Positions 47,831 through 61,049 of a stretch of DNA of 64,000 nt are shown piece after piece. The stretch covers positions 186,001 through 250,000 of the forward strand of contig JABVXV010000004.1 in assembly GCA_013365325.1 (NCBI GenBank). The letters are read 5' to 3'. Position 1 is the stretch's first letter, and the number at the start of each line of letters is the position of its first letter. Made by a program: the position numbers and the translations under genes. This DNA is from Dipetalonema caudispina. Its lineage: Eukaryota; Nematoda; Chromadorea; Rhabditida; Onchocercidae. The notes under the pieces were generated by a model. It saw only the letters and a list, made by a program, of their open reading frames with translations, was not told where the DNA came from and searched no databases.

Positions 47831-50800
47831 TCAGGTAAAAAGCGGTGAAAGAAAATAAGACGGGTAGAATCGCTGCTGCACTTTGCCTCTGATACCTGCA
47901 ATAGTTCAAACAGGAAAGGACCCGATCGGATACATCGTACACAACCAGACATTGAGAGTATGCATGTTGACATCAGTGGAGACATCCTCCCCCTGTCTTC
48001 CCACATTTACTACAGTCAAGAACTTGGTGATAGAGGAGGATATGCTTGTAAACAACATTTAGGAGACAGATACTTCCATTTAAATTATCCAAGAAAAGAT
48101 CATCGATTCAACAATTTTTCTTTCTCTCTTTCTCCGTTCATTTCTATCATCTCTGGTAAAACTATAATCATTTAATGGAATTTAAATCCCATTTCAGCAT
48201 GCATCTATACTTGAAATGCTTTTTTTGCAAATTTATTACTGAATTGAATTAGTTATAATGAGCGTTGAAATATTTACTTGAAAAATTTGAAGGAAATACT
48301 ATCACGATTTAAGATCGAAGAAGGATAAAGGTTAAAAAAAAAGAGCCAAGTAGGTTCATATCAAAAAATGGCTGTTGCGGCTTTGTCACTGCTATTGGTA
48401 TCTATTCTCTTTGGAAATTATTCAACTCCTATGTCTAGAAGACAACGCTGACTTTATTTTTCAAATATGGTAGGGTGAGGTGAAATAAGATTTTCAAGAT
48501 CATAACGACTTTCAAGTACTCCGAAATTCTCGGAATTAAATAGGAGTTTAGTAGGGAACATAATACATACCACTGTTTCCCCTCCATTTTTGGCCAACTA
48601 TCCATAGCAATTTTATTGATAGATATTCAGCAAACTGATTCATCAACTGACAGCGTCTGGCAAAAAGAAGGAATGACGTCGTTGATAAATGATGTTTAAA
48701 GTGTTCATGTGTCGATGGACGGAGAAAACTTTTGATAATTTGCTCAGAGTGTTTTAACTGTTCAACTAAATACATTTCCATCAATTGACAAATTTCCATT
48801 ATTTGGACATGATTTTATGATTCTGCACTGTGCTTTTAGAATTATTACGAAAATGTTTTATTTTGAAATTAAATTAAATTTCGAAAAGAGATACCTCGAT
48901 AAGTATGATAATTATATAATAAATTAGGCAAAAAAAAAAAACGACTATGAGAAGTTAAGATGGCAAGAAAAAGTAATGAATTAAAAATAGTATGGGAAGA
49001 TTAAATTTAAAAAATAAGAAAGAATTAAAAAGATCTGTACACATCTGAGATCATTGCAGCATGACTTCATAATTAAAATACATTTCAGTAATAAATAAAC
49101 GCCTAAAAACATATAAAACACAAACCGATAGTACTGATTTAATGCCAAACATCACAAAAGCTCCGAAAATATACCACAAGCGAGAAGCAATTTCGCTTAA
49201 TGTCAAATATCTGTAAGATCATAAATCTCATGTGATGTTGTGATGGCCCGTAGTAGATAATTCAAAATCGAGCGACAAGTAAAAGGAAATGTTGGGATTT
49301 GAAAATAAGCCTGTCTCAATTCATAGAAACACGTAGGTGATCACTTCTAGGCTGATATTTCTGTGCTACAATAACTAGGGCGCACGCAATATTACTATTG
49401 TAACAGATGGTGAACTGTCGCTAAATCATTGATACGTGATACTATAAACATAACATAACATGTAGTATCTTCGATTTACGAGATAATTTTAAACAAAATT
49501 CGAGAAAAAAGTTCAAAAATTTCCAGCTTACTTCAATTGTTATCTAAAACAAGAAGAGCGGAAGCATTTTTACATCTATTACAGTAACATAAAATTCAAA
49601 TAATTCAAATTATAGCGAAATTACCAAACAACTAATAGTAGCCCGATTTACCCGCAAATGTCAATATCATATTCGAATTGACTTTAACATCGCTACAATA
49701 AATGTAAGAAATATTGTCATATTACAACAATAAATAGACGAAATGACATCACAACACTAAAACAATAAATGGACAAAATGACCATACCACAGACTACAAT
49801 AAATAGACGAAATGATACCACAATATGACAATAAGTAGCCGAAATAGCGTCAAAGTTCATTTTGAGTATAAAAGTTGGAAAGGTTACATAGCATTATCAA
49901 AAAAAGGTATATTATTCTACCCATCGATATGTTGTTTTGACCCATGGAAATTTATTATATAACTTTATGTATAATTTCTTGCTCATTTGGATAAAGTCTA
50001 TTGTTTCCCTCAACAAATTTCATTATAGTTCCCACATATATTCCTCTTCTGAGTCTTCGTAAACAATAACAGTTAAATGAATCTACGGTACAAACTTGAA
50101 TATTTCACAAGAGATCTAGACACGGGATATTATAGTGTTAAGCATTATCTACTAACTATGTTCCACACTTTCAGCATTCAATTATAGCTCAAATAAACTT
50201 TCGTCAAGCAAAATAATTATAATTTATATCAAAAACAATACTGAAAAAACAGAAATACACCCGAAAAATGGGTAACTTATATGACACTGAATTCACGATC
50301 ACTTAAATGAGAAACAAAAAAGGAAATGAAGCAAATTTTCACATTTCCAAAATGATACAAAGGAGTTTCCCGGAAATACTAATTTATGAGTGTGAATTCT
50401 AATAATTATTTTAGGGACTTAAATAAAAGTAACTCTATAAAATATAAAAACAAAGTACAGTAAGCGCTTCTTGTTAATTTAGTGAAATGCTCAATTATTA
50501 AAAAAGACCCATCGATCTAATAATGACATTTTTTCTGTTAATTAAAAGAAAGTATATCCAGGAATTGTAAACAATAGTTGACCATAAAAAAGTTCTTCAA
50601 ATGAAAAGGAAAGTATTTGCTGAATGTTAACAAAATTTAATGTATGATCGAAATAATGTGAGCAAAATGAGAGAAAATATTAAAAATAAGGTTATAAAAA
50701 GAGTGAGAAGAGGAGAGGAAGGGTTACTGACAAAAGTTTTGGGTAATTGAGTAATTTTTAAAATCTGTCTCTTCAAGTATTGGTTATTAACGGTATATAA

Positions 50801-51952
50801 ACTTCAACAGAGTCAAAATTTTCAAAATAATGTGGTATTATTATTCACAGAAATCTTAAATTCAGTACCAATGAAATTAATTTCAATATCCTTGTAAATT
50901 AGATGTAAATTCGTATTTTGTGTTCATTTCAGTTAAGTTACTGATAATTAATAGTGTATAGAAATCGTCCCGAGTTTTTTGCTGTTGAACTATTGAAAAT
51001 AAGCACTTGACAAAACGAAATCGCAAAAAAACATCTAATTTAATAATTCATTTAAGGATAGCACTTGGGGCAATTTGATATCGAAAAGGACTGACTTCTT
51101 ATGAATTAAGTCCAAATATTCTACTTTCCTTTGATTTTCATTATCAAATTGTCCCATTTGTCCAAAGCAATACCAAACGGGAAAGCATGAAATCCTGTAC
51201 ACCATTGGAATGTTTGGCGAAGCAAATCAATAGGGAATAGGATTATATTTGAGCTCTCATTCGTTGAACCTGAAAAAAAACGGAAATAATGGAACAAAAA
51301 ATTTGTTAAGGAATTTAAATTTTATCTTTTTGCATTATTAAAAGGAAACTTCTGCATATTCATAGTATTATGAACAAATAGAATCTGAAAAGTAAACAAA
51401 TACATAGGATTGAATGGATTCCTCTCCTTCCCAAGTTATACGATCGGATAATGAATGATCCAGATCTAACCAGAAACATATCTATCAACTTTAAAGTTTG
51501 GCTGAATGTGCAGAAGTATGATTCTGAATTGGAATCTTAAACTTTAATCAAAATATTAGCATGCAATAATATCAAACAAAATATAAACGGGTCGTGCAAA
51601 GGTGTCACACCTTTTCCAGTGATCAAAAATAGAGATATGTGTGTGAGTGCGAGAGAGAGTGAGATAGAAAGAATTCCACGAAAATTCGACGTTTTTGTAC
51701 TCCACCATCCGGAATTCAGGATTGCATTTTGCTGCTGCACCGTAATCAACATACTGCCCTTGTTAGAAAATAGTTTTTTAGCTGTCACAACATTACTTAC
51801 CACCGTACACATCCAACTGCAGATTTAAGGACAGAAACGAGAGGAGGGAGTGAAGTCTGAATGTTTTAGCACTGGGCACTTAAAGATATCTGCTTAGATC
51901 TGAATTAAAATCATATCGATGGTACTATCGCCCTCCACTCATTTCTCTCATT
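47831..51952 (-). CDS. 3' portion of a hidden multi-exon gene, weakly PEX11-like
   Basis: Six segments join with matching phases: 51952-51926, 51816-51801, 51269-51125, 49210-49122, 48765-48571, 47895-47831 (stop). Together they give 178 residues without a start; the first two tiny exons are the least sure. Each internal exon has a good acceptor and a GT donor, and phase agreement across five junctions is unlikely by chance. The product has hydrophobic helices (RLWYIFGAFVMFGIKSVL; FLLFARRC then NQFAEYLSIKLLWIVG) and ends FYPSYFLSPLFT. The order of a Trp/Asp-rich segment, a RLW helix, a charged linker and an LLW helix recalls PEX11-gamma-type peroxisomal membrane proteins, and the size would fit, but the N-terminal GRDK-type motif was not found. 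The 1.9-kb intron between exons 3 and 4 contains a minisatellite. Confidence 0.5.
49693..49852. repeat. Minisatellite, about five 32-36 bp units
   Basis: Tandem imperfect units built on ACAATAAATAGACGAAATGA followed by a variable CATCACAACACTA-like spacer. It lies inside the long intron of the hidden minus-strand gene. Confidence 0.85.
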
Positions 51953-52772
51953 CTGCAAAACAATCACCATTATATCGAAACATCACAATGGTATCAAAAA
52001 AGATATAAAAACTATGAATGAAATAGACGATGAAGCTTGTTGGAGTAAAAAAATTGCTACGAAATGATCAATCTACGAAAAGGACAATTTTCATGAACAA
52101 AGAGGTTAGCTGCCTGAGATTTTCCTTTTGTTTTAGAAGATTAATGGAGAAATGCCAAACATAATGAAGATATGGGACAAATTTCACAACATATAACTAA
52201 AATCATATTAAGGAAACATGCATATACATCAATGTACTATACATACACCACAATCCTATTAATTATTTCGCTTATTAGCAAAGGTCAATAGTAGCAGCAA
52301 AGCTTGTAACTGCGCCTACTCAATCAGTCAATAGCTTCTATTCATAATAATTAATTATGAAAGATTTGTGTATTTGGGAACTTTATTAGATAGGTTAAAT
52401 CCAAATAAACCATGAAAATTTTAGTGTGGAATCTTGGAGGTAATTGACCGGAAAGCGCATCACTGACAATGCTTTCCTCGGGAACATTTTAATTCGATAA
52501 CAAAAGCAGAGCAAATTTAAAAATAAAATGAAACGGAACGAAAAATATTAATTCATTTTGTCCAGAAAACAAGACGATATCCAAGCAGAACACAACCAAA
52601 TAAACGATTATTCAGAAAATATGCGACGAATTTTGGTGGTGGACTAAAAAAGACAGAACATAGCGAGACACGACAAAAGTCTGTTCTTTTGACTTGACAA
52701 CACAGACTTCTTGTAAAATTTGCAATTTTCTTTTTTTTTTTTTTTTTTTTTTTTTGAACTATTCATTTTTGC
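51953..52772. other. Intergenic or upstream region of the hidden gene
   Basis: About 820 bp between the first placed exon of the hidden minus-strand gene and the CELF stop codon. It should contain the CELF 3'UTR and possibly missing 5' exons. I could not identify an exon with a matching phase. Confidence 0.4.
52731..52756 (-). repeat. Homopolymer A-tract in CELF 3' region
   Basis: About two dozen consecutive T on the plus strand (A on the transcript strand), beginning 17 nt after the CELF stop codon. Confidence 0.9.
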
Positions 52773-55700
52773 TCAGTACGGTTTATCTCTAGGACGTTTC
52801 AATTGCACTTTGAGTCGTTTCATGCCAATTTGGAAACCATTCATTGCCTGAATTGCTGCCATTGCTGAGGCGGTGTTGTCGTAGGAGACGAAACCTGAAT
52901 TGATAGGACGGTACTGTATTTACAGTGCCAAGGTCACCATATTACAGTTAGAATTCGGTAGTATCCTATGTTGAGATGTTATATCGATATGGAATCTTAA
53001 GCTTGAAACCTTGAAGGCTTAAGATTTCATATCTCTGATCTTCCAGTACAGCGTATCATCTAAGCGGTAATATTCCTATTCATGCTAATTCAGTAAATTG
53101 CGATGAAGCCTACCATACCTGCATCTTTTGGATTAGTAAATTTTGTTTAAATATGAATATTTAAACAAAAAACTCACCGAAGCATTTACTCTGATTGGTT
53201 GCTCGGTCAATGAAAACTTTAGCGCTTATCACATGCCCAAAAGGCATAAACATTTGCATCAGTTCAGCGTCACCAAATTCCTGCGGTAAATGATAGATGA
53301 ATAAATTGCATCCTTCCGGACCCAAAACTGAAATACGTCACTGTTGGTTTTTTTCTCATATTCTTTTATCTGAACATTTCGGTTTTAAATAAATTTGATG
53401 ATTTGATAATAGAGAATTCCATGGCATATATAAAGTAAAGAGTGAGAGACTATCTGAAAGTATATAATATTAAAATAGTTCTCAGAGAAGCATAAACTAA
53501 TAAGACTTTAAAAATGCGTGCTAAGAAATAGCAATCATTATATCTGATTGAGGGAAGATTCTTAGAGAATGCAGCAGAAATGCCTCATAAATGAGTATTA
53601 AGAGGAAGAGTACGGATTATTTCCGGAGGAGGTAAGTCTTTCCTTCTTTCCTCACTATTTTCAACAAATAAATCTAGTGCTGTTGTTGCCGAGAGAGAAA
53701 ATCGTAAATCGATTTGGTCCGGCCAGATGCTAACGAAGCTAATTGAGGGAGAAAGCAGAATGTGACAAAATTAAATTTCCATTCGAACTAAAATGGAGAT
53801 TTCCGTATTATTCAGTGAAATTTTAAGTGTCATTTTTCTACAACTTCCCGCTTAGTAAAGACGAAAAAATCTTCACAAAACCTATGTCAGTCTGGAGATT
53901 CGATCAAATTCGATTTCTCTTTCATTCTGTAACTTTTTGCAAAAAGGTCAAGTGAAAATCATAACGACTTTTAAGTCTCCCAAAATTTTCGGATTAGAAT
54001 TCTTTTTCCGAAAGAGAAATCAAAATTCCATTCAAAAATGCTTAAAAGTCCAAGCCTGGATATCTAATCGTGTTTTAGATGTGATAATCGTTTTCTCTAA
54101 TCGGAATATCCGAAATAGTAATATCATAGTTTCTGCACTCTCTTACCACAAATATTTCTACTTTAATGTATTTTGCGCTGCTTCAACTGACAGCCTACTT
54201 CGATATTTATTTGTGGTAATGAAATATACATTTGTCATTAATTACAACCAAACCCGTACCTTCTTTTTGTGCGCCTGGAAAAAGAATAGCTGCTTGCTGA
54301 AGGGCAATCGCTTGTTGCAAGGCTTGATTGTATGGATCTATGAAAAAAACACGATTTCAGGGCTATTCTTTTCTAATTAAAGGACAATGATATACTCAAT
54401 GTGTTGTGTTGGAATCTGTAGAATTAGCAATTTTATATTTTAATAATATTACAACTGTTTCTTCAACTCTACCTCAATCTCTTATTTTCTAATTGTACAG
54501 ATATAAATGTGTCCTTACTTGCTTGTTGTTCAAGATTGACCAGAGGATTGTAAGCTGAAGGCAGCGTAACCGCAGGTATTGTTCCGGCAGGTAACGTTCC
54601 GCTAGCTGGCAATGTGTATGCCGTCGAATCAACAGCTACTGCTGCTGCAGTGCTTGAAGCTGCAAATTTTCTGAGCTTTTATCAAATGGTCCAGTTGAAA
54701 GAATTATCATACATTGATGATCCTAACTGTTTCAGACAATCATCAACTCGTCCCATGTATTCATTGCAGTAATATATCGCTACTTGCGTGAACCCAACTT
54801 ATTTTGTTTCATATATTACAAAATCGAAGGTATTATTCAAAAAAACTTACGTGCATATTGTGTGACGTTTGCAGCTGCAGCTGCAGCTGCAGCATAGTCA
54901 ACAGGTGCATAAGGTTGTGATAATGCGGAAATTGCTTGAACAGTGTTAGCTTGCTGTAATGGGAGTGCTGAGAGTGGCTGCAAAGGATGCTGTGTCAGGA
55001 ATGCTGCCGGATTTGTTGTTCCGGCCAATCCTGCTGCTGTTAACTGAAAATACCCTCAAATTCTACGATGAATTTATTGGACAAAATGTAAAGAGAGAGA
55101 GAACGAGAGAAAAGCTAGAAGGAAAAGCATGAAATACCTTCTTATTTCAACCTTTTTCATTCCCTTGCGGTTAATTAAAAAGGGTATGATGGGAAGCGAT
55201 AAGTGGCTATGCAAAATGACAATTCTCAAGCAGCCAAATGCTGCGTCATTCATTCTTAGTGATTATAATTGGACCTGCCATTAAGTAGTACTATCATTCT
55301 TTTCCTTGACAGCTTTTTCTCTCTTTTATCTTTCCCTCCCTCTTTCTCTCCCTCTTTTCCTCCTCCCTTTATCTCATATTAATTATTCTTTCTCTCTCTC
55401 TTCCTCCCTACCAATCCATCTGAATTATGTAAATTATCTATCGTACATAATAAGAGGACAGATGATATCAGCAGTGAGCAGATGTTACGGTCATTTAAAT
55501 GTATCACTAAACAAAATTTCTATCCATCAATTCAATACTAAAATATTATGCGTTGACAAATCTTTTTTACATACTTCTCATATCGCTTGTAAATTGGACA
55601 TAGAAAATTGTGAATTCAGAAACAATCAATAATGGCTTACATAATTGTATGAATAATTTTATTTGCAATAACCTACCGCTGTTTGCGGTGCCATAGCGAC

Positions 55701-58482
55701 CGGGAAATAAGCAGCGGCAGCTGTTTGTGCTGCTACAAGGGTAGCTTGCTGTTGTAGCAGCTGAAATATTTTTCAAGAATATCTTTTCTCGAGTTCAAAT
55801 ATTTATTCTTTTGTTGGAATAAGACAGTTACGCGGATTATAGTTTGGATTCTTGGATATTTTTGGCAATATTTTGCTTACCACAAACCTGCTGATATGCC
55901 GTATTATAAACGCCAGCTTGATTAACAAGCACCGGATTTAGTAAACCCATTTGAGCAGCCATTTGCTGCATTCGACGTAATTGTCGCTCCTTTTCTGTAT
56001 CAGCAAATTTGACGACCAACGATGAGGAGGCACCTGGCATCGTTTGGCTACCATGAAGGGCGTTAATTGCCATTGCAGCTTGTGAATGTGTTGCAAATTT
56101 GACGAATGCACATCCTTTTGATAAACCATCAGCACCACGCAATACAGTCACCTGAAATTTCACAAGATTGAGAAGATTCCCAAGAAAAGGAACAAATGGG
56201 GAAGAGAGAGGGGAAATTTAGAGGTATCAGTCTAAGAAGATTTTCAAATAGCTTTTGTACCATTTAGAAGGTAAATTCGAAAAAGCATAAGTTAATTTAA
56301 TATTATGTAAAAAGGAAGACATTAAGAGAAAAATTAAAATAAAAATTATGTCCAAACAACTGCTTGCATGAATGATTGGGAGAGGAAAAGTGAAAGATGT
56401 CGTGAATTAGTAAACAATGAGTAAGAGGATTAGTAAACAACGGAGAAGGAATAAAATTTAAACCAAATAGTCGGTTACAATGGAAATGATGAAATTTTGA
56501 AGAGCGGAACAATAATTAATTAGTAGTAGATGATGACAAGAGCCAAGAAGAGAAAAATAATTTGTTTTCTTCTCCAAGAAAAGTAGAAAATATGGATGAT
56601 TAGGAAAAGAGAATCCAAAGAATTTTAATCATTTTTTTTTCTCTCTCCCTCTCTCCCAAACTTCTTTATTCAGTGAACTGAAGATGTTTGCTTTGTCAGC
56701 TACTGACGGTAATAGCCAAATTTATTATTCTTCACTGCGATACGGCCTGTTTTATAAGCGCGATTCCTATTACGGGTCTTCTGTATTGAACTGAGAAATA
56801 ATGATCAATCGCTTTTAAGCTTCTACTGATCAGTTTCAATCACTTCCAGAACAATCTCGAGATTTGCACAGCGTAAATTGACTATCAGTATTCGGTAGAT
56901 CTCTATTTACGGTATCTCCAGCAGTTTAAAATTTTTAAGGAAAGAATCAATGAGCTATTCGGATTAGATTTCGATTTTTGAATTATATTTTCAAATGATT
57001 ATACCTCATCAATGACACCGAAAGGAGCAAATAAGGAGCGGACATCGTCTTCGTTGTGTTGTTTTGAGAGCATACCAACAAAAAGCTTTCTTTCTTCAGC
57101 ATTTTTTGGTGAATCAGGACGACTCTCATTATCCGCCGGTTTTACTTGCATCGCTCGGTTCATCTGAAGTTGGATGACTCTTAGAAGTCTTCATACTACA
57201 ACTATCTCACATATTAAACAGTGGAAAGCTAATGGTGTAGGACTAAATTTTCATTTTAAATTGAGTAGTTTATTGAGAAAATTTTTTGATTCCATGAAAT
57301 GATTATAGTTTCTATGAGGCATTCCTAGAAAAACCCAAAAATGAAAATCTTTTTCAAAACATCTCCAGAAAATCTGTTTTATTGTGATCAGTTGTAATTC
57401 CAATCAAATTCAGATATTTAAAGTTTCTTTACATGACATTCTGTGAGGTTAAAAAAATCTTAATTGAGGAAACCTTAAATAAATCTGCTATTGAAAGATA
57501 AGAATCTATAAAAGACCGATGCAGAAAGTAAACTTTTGAAGATTTTAAGAAGCTGTAATGTGCGGAATATTTTTCAGTCTTGTGTGCTTTTCTAGGATTC
57601 ATTTGTGATATTGATAGGTTGAGTTTATAGTGGCATATCAATGAAAACTAATTGACTACAGTTAAACAGTTCACTGATAAACTTTAGAGAATACTATACC
57701 AAGTTCCAATAGATGTATTAGTGTTACGATGTTAATAGCCGAAAAGTTGAAAGGAATGACTGTCTACAGCATCTTTTTTCCCCAAAAACCAAAAGGTTAA
57801 ATTTAAAAATTATTACTTGCCTGAAGAACAATCATCGTTCAAGAGGTTAATAGATGATTGGCAAAGATAATATCTTATTCCATTGCTTATCTACTGTAGA
57901 TTTTATGCAACGACACTGATTAGTTTCGGGTAGGAGCACACCGATATAACGCCGCAGTGAATGGGAAGGTAATAAGAACTTAGATCGGTGAAAGACCTGC
58001 TCTGTTAAGCAATAGTTGGACACTGCCGACATTTGGCTAATTTTCAAATTGAAGATGAAAAAGAGGAAAGAAGGAAAAGAAAGTTGAAATGAATTTTTAG
58101 TAAAAGCGAGAGACAGAGAGAGAGAGAGATGAAAAAGGTTCAACACTTTCATAATGTAAAGGATAGAAGAGAGATGGTTCCACCCATAATCCGATAAGAA
58201 AGAACGAGCTTTAAAACCTTTTCAATGATTGGTTTAAGCTACATCCTTCCTCTTTACTCTTCTGCTTGTGTCAAATTTACGAGTGACAGCGAAATTTTCG
58301 ATAAGGTTAAGCAAAGAAATTTCATTTTTCCAAATGTGCACTTTTTTTCAATATGAAACGAAAACTTTACTTTCCAAAAGATACAAGCGTTCAAATTTGT
58401 GAGATTTCTTATTGTGAGGTTTCCCCGAACTTGTAAGTAATGAGGATTCCGAGGAATTATTCGCAGATTGGCTGTCAAAAAT

Positions 58483-58513
<31 letters not shown>

Positions 58514-61049
58514 AACACATATGACAGACATAAATTTCCAAGTAGACATTGGAGTGATATTACTTTTACAGCGATCAAAAGATCGGTATCCTAAAATGGA
58601 CAATATTTGGCTGAATTGTTGCATAAGAATAAACTCACATTATATTTACACGATGCACTCATTTCAAACTGTTTAAATCTGAATTTCATTCCATGCATAT
58701 TTGGAAACAAAATACTTTAATAATATGTCACTTAGTAGTTAATAAGTTATCATATGGCAGTTCAGAATAGCAATATTTTCCTGCTTATCTGTGACCTGTC
58801 AAAATTGTTAACTTCCACGATTTTCTTATCAGTAACAGTGATGATTAATTTGAAAGTAGATAATGTTCGAATAAAGTCTTTCATTTTTTATAGAAAAGAA
58901 AAAAATGCATCAATGGTCATAATTTATCGTAAAAAATTAATATCAGTCTTTGGAAAATTTTTTAACAACTTCCTGAATTATTCGCTCTTTATTTTTCAAA
59001 AAATCTATGAACTCAAAGAATTATGAACTGTTGGATGGAGAAAGAAGTTACTTATGATTACGTTGATATTTTTCAGATTGATGAAAATCCTGAATAAATT
59101 GATGAGTAACGTTGTTTTGCTTAAGAGGATGATAGTATAATCATGAATTATCTTTGACCCACATGTTTGTATTGTACGAATAGTTTCTTAGTGAGTTTCA
59201 ATTAATTCTGAAGACGATTAGTACTGTATATTAAGTTGAAAAAGCATTTAAGTCATAATCAATTAAAATGAAAACATGAATGACTTGCTTATCAGATTCA
59301 CAATGATTAAATATAACGGAAACATTTCGTTGCTCACATTCCGGACTTCCTGTACCGTAAGCAACAAATATATTTCAGGTTAAAAATAATGCTTTTGCTT
59401 TTTTTTTCTTGATTTATAGGTGTTAGAATTTTACGTGAATACAAAAACTAACTCCTGGAAGTGTCTTCTGATCGTGTAGAGCAGCTTGACATCTGACGGC
59501 ACTGTCGCGATGGCAGTAGGTCAGGAATGCACAACCTTTGTGTAAACCCGTGTATTTGTCTTTTAAAATTGTAAACTCATAGATTTTGCCGAAAGTTTCA
59601 AACAAATGCCGCAAGTCTTTTTCCTCCAAATTACGTGGAATCTGAAAAATTTTTAAACATTTTGTAGAGAACAATAAAGAATAGTTTTGGTAGTGCTGAA
59701 GAAGTTTTCAAGCAAGAAATTGCATTCCAGTTCTGACCTACTAAGATTAACCTTCAAATATCTTTTTTCCAAATAAAGAGATAAAAAGATCTCTTCTTCG
59801 GAAAGTATAAAAAACTCCAGTCACTACAAAATTATTCCACAAACTTTTCTATCTACTCTCTCTTTAGTTACTGTCGAAGACTTGAATGAAAGTCTTAAAG
59901 GATGGTTTTCCATTTCTGATTATCAAACATATCTGAAGCTTGCAACTTAAATCGAAAAAAAAAAAAAAACATAGAAGAAACATAATATAGTTGTTTTTCA
60001 TTATTTAAAATTGCAATAGTACAAAGTTCCAACTGTCCTGAAGTCGAAATAAGCTAAACTTCATTGTTGACAAATTGTTAAGTGTTTCGAAATTTAATTT
60101 TATTCGCAACTTCGACTGCCAGAACTGCGGTATCTATTAAGAGTAAGAAGTGGACACGGTACAGCTTAGAGCTCCTAATAGGCTAAGTTGCTTGAATCAT
60201 CAATGTGTTAAGCTGTATGACTCTTTCGATCTACCTGACACTTCATAAAACTATACCTCGACACTGCTCAACAGTGGCCTTCAATCAGGAATTCTCTAAA
60301 TATTCCGGTTAACTAAATTCAGTATATCAATTCAGGTCGCTGGAAGTTTCAAATTCTTCATTTGAAAAAAAAAACCCGAAGATTCACTCATTATGAAGAA
60401 GTAGATGTAGTGGAATGAAAGCTGATTGGCTGATGCATAGTAAAAATGGATGGCATACGTCTTTTTTCCTTTTCTACAGTAGTCTGCATAAATTTGTAAA
60501 CAGATTCATGTCTAATTTATTTCACTCTAAATTTTGCATTCCTAAATAAATTTTAGTCTAATGACGGAGTTTTGTATCTCTGCACATCACTGTATATATG
60601 CAAAAATGGTAAATCATATAAATTGAAGAGAGCACTGATTTCATTGAAAAATATAAGGGATAAAGAATATGATGACAGATTTTGAGGTCAAAGGAAGATC
60701 GATAATAATTTTTAGAGAAAAAGAATTGGTTTAGACAGTTTGATCGTTTAAGTGGAGGAAAGCAGTCCTTCTCCATGTAATGGACAGATGGACATTGTCC
60801 ATAAATGGATTTCTGCAAAACTGATCAGTAGTTGGGTTCAGCTTCCAATTAAAGTTACCCTTTCTTAAGTAAAGAAAGCATAACTAGAGGAATAAGACTC
60901 ACTTGTCCGACGAAGAGCTTGATAGTATCGGCATCTTTCACCGGGAAACCATTGCTATCGGTAGATGAGGAACGACTCATCCCACTATCCCCATTCATTT
61001 TACTTCCCGACTGTTGTTTACTTTTATTTAGCTGTTGATGATGTACCAT
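52773..61049 (-). CDS. etr-1: CELF/Bruno-like RNA-binding protein (ETR-1 orthologue)
   Basis: Ten exons splice in phase to 508 aa: 61049-60903, 59641-59453, 57163-57005, 56151-55888, 55760-55677, 55043-54851, 54659-54519, 54337-54260, 53327-53178, 52894-52773. CELF proteins bind GU-rich RNA and control alternative splicing, decay and translation; ETR-1 acts in muscle. There are three RRMs: RRM1 with RNP2 LFVGQI (45-50) and RNP1 KGCAFLTY (84-91), RRM2 with [10 protein letters not shown] (138-147) and KGCAFVKF, and RRM3 near the C-terminus with [11 protein letters not shown] (426-436) and KCFGFVSY. Between RRM2 and RRM3 is a long Ala/Gln-rich linker ([31 protein letters not shown]). The protein ends [16 protein letters not shown], the classic CELF terminus. 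Other first exons further upstream are common in this family and could lie beyond 61049. Introns are long, up to 2.3 kb. Confidence 0.95.
54885..54908 (-). repeat. GCTGCA hexamer run encoding poly-alanine
   Basis: Four tandem GCAGCT units inside CELF exon 6 encode a stretch of eight alanines in the RRM2-RRM3 linker. Such runs vary in length between strains. Confidence 0.8.
55315..55415. repeat. CT-rich low-complexity tract in CELF intron
   Basis: Long pyrimidine-rich run (CTCTC, TCCCTCCC, TTTCTCTC blocks) on the plus strand in the intron between exons 5 and 6. Confidence 0.8.
58482..58510. repeat. (AC)n microsatellite
   Basis: About 14 uninterrupted AC dinucleotides within the second CELF intron; a (GA)n run lies nearby at about 58110-58128. 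Confidence 0.9.

Noticed and set aside
53937..54380. 147-codon plus-strand ORF, the longest unexplained plus ORF in this region
   Set aside because: Runs antisense across CELF exon 8 and its introns; composition is typical AT-rich noise and no motif is present.
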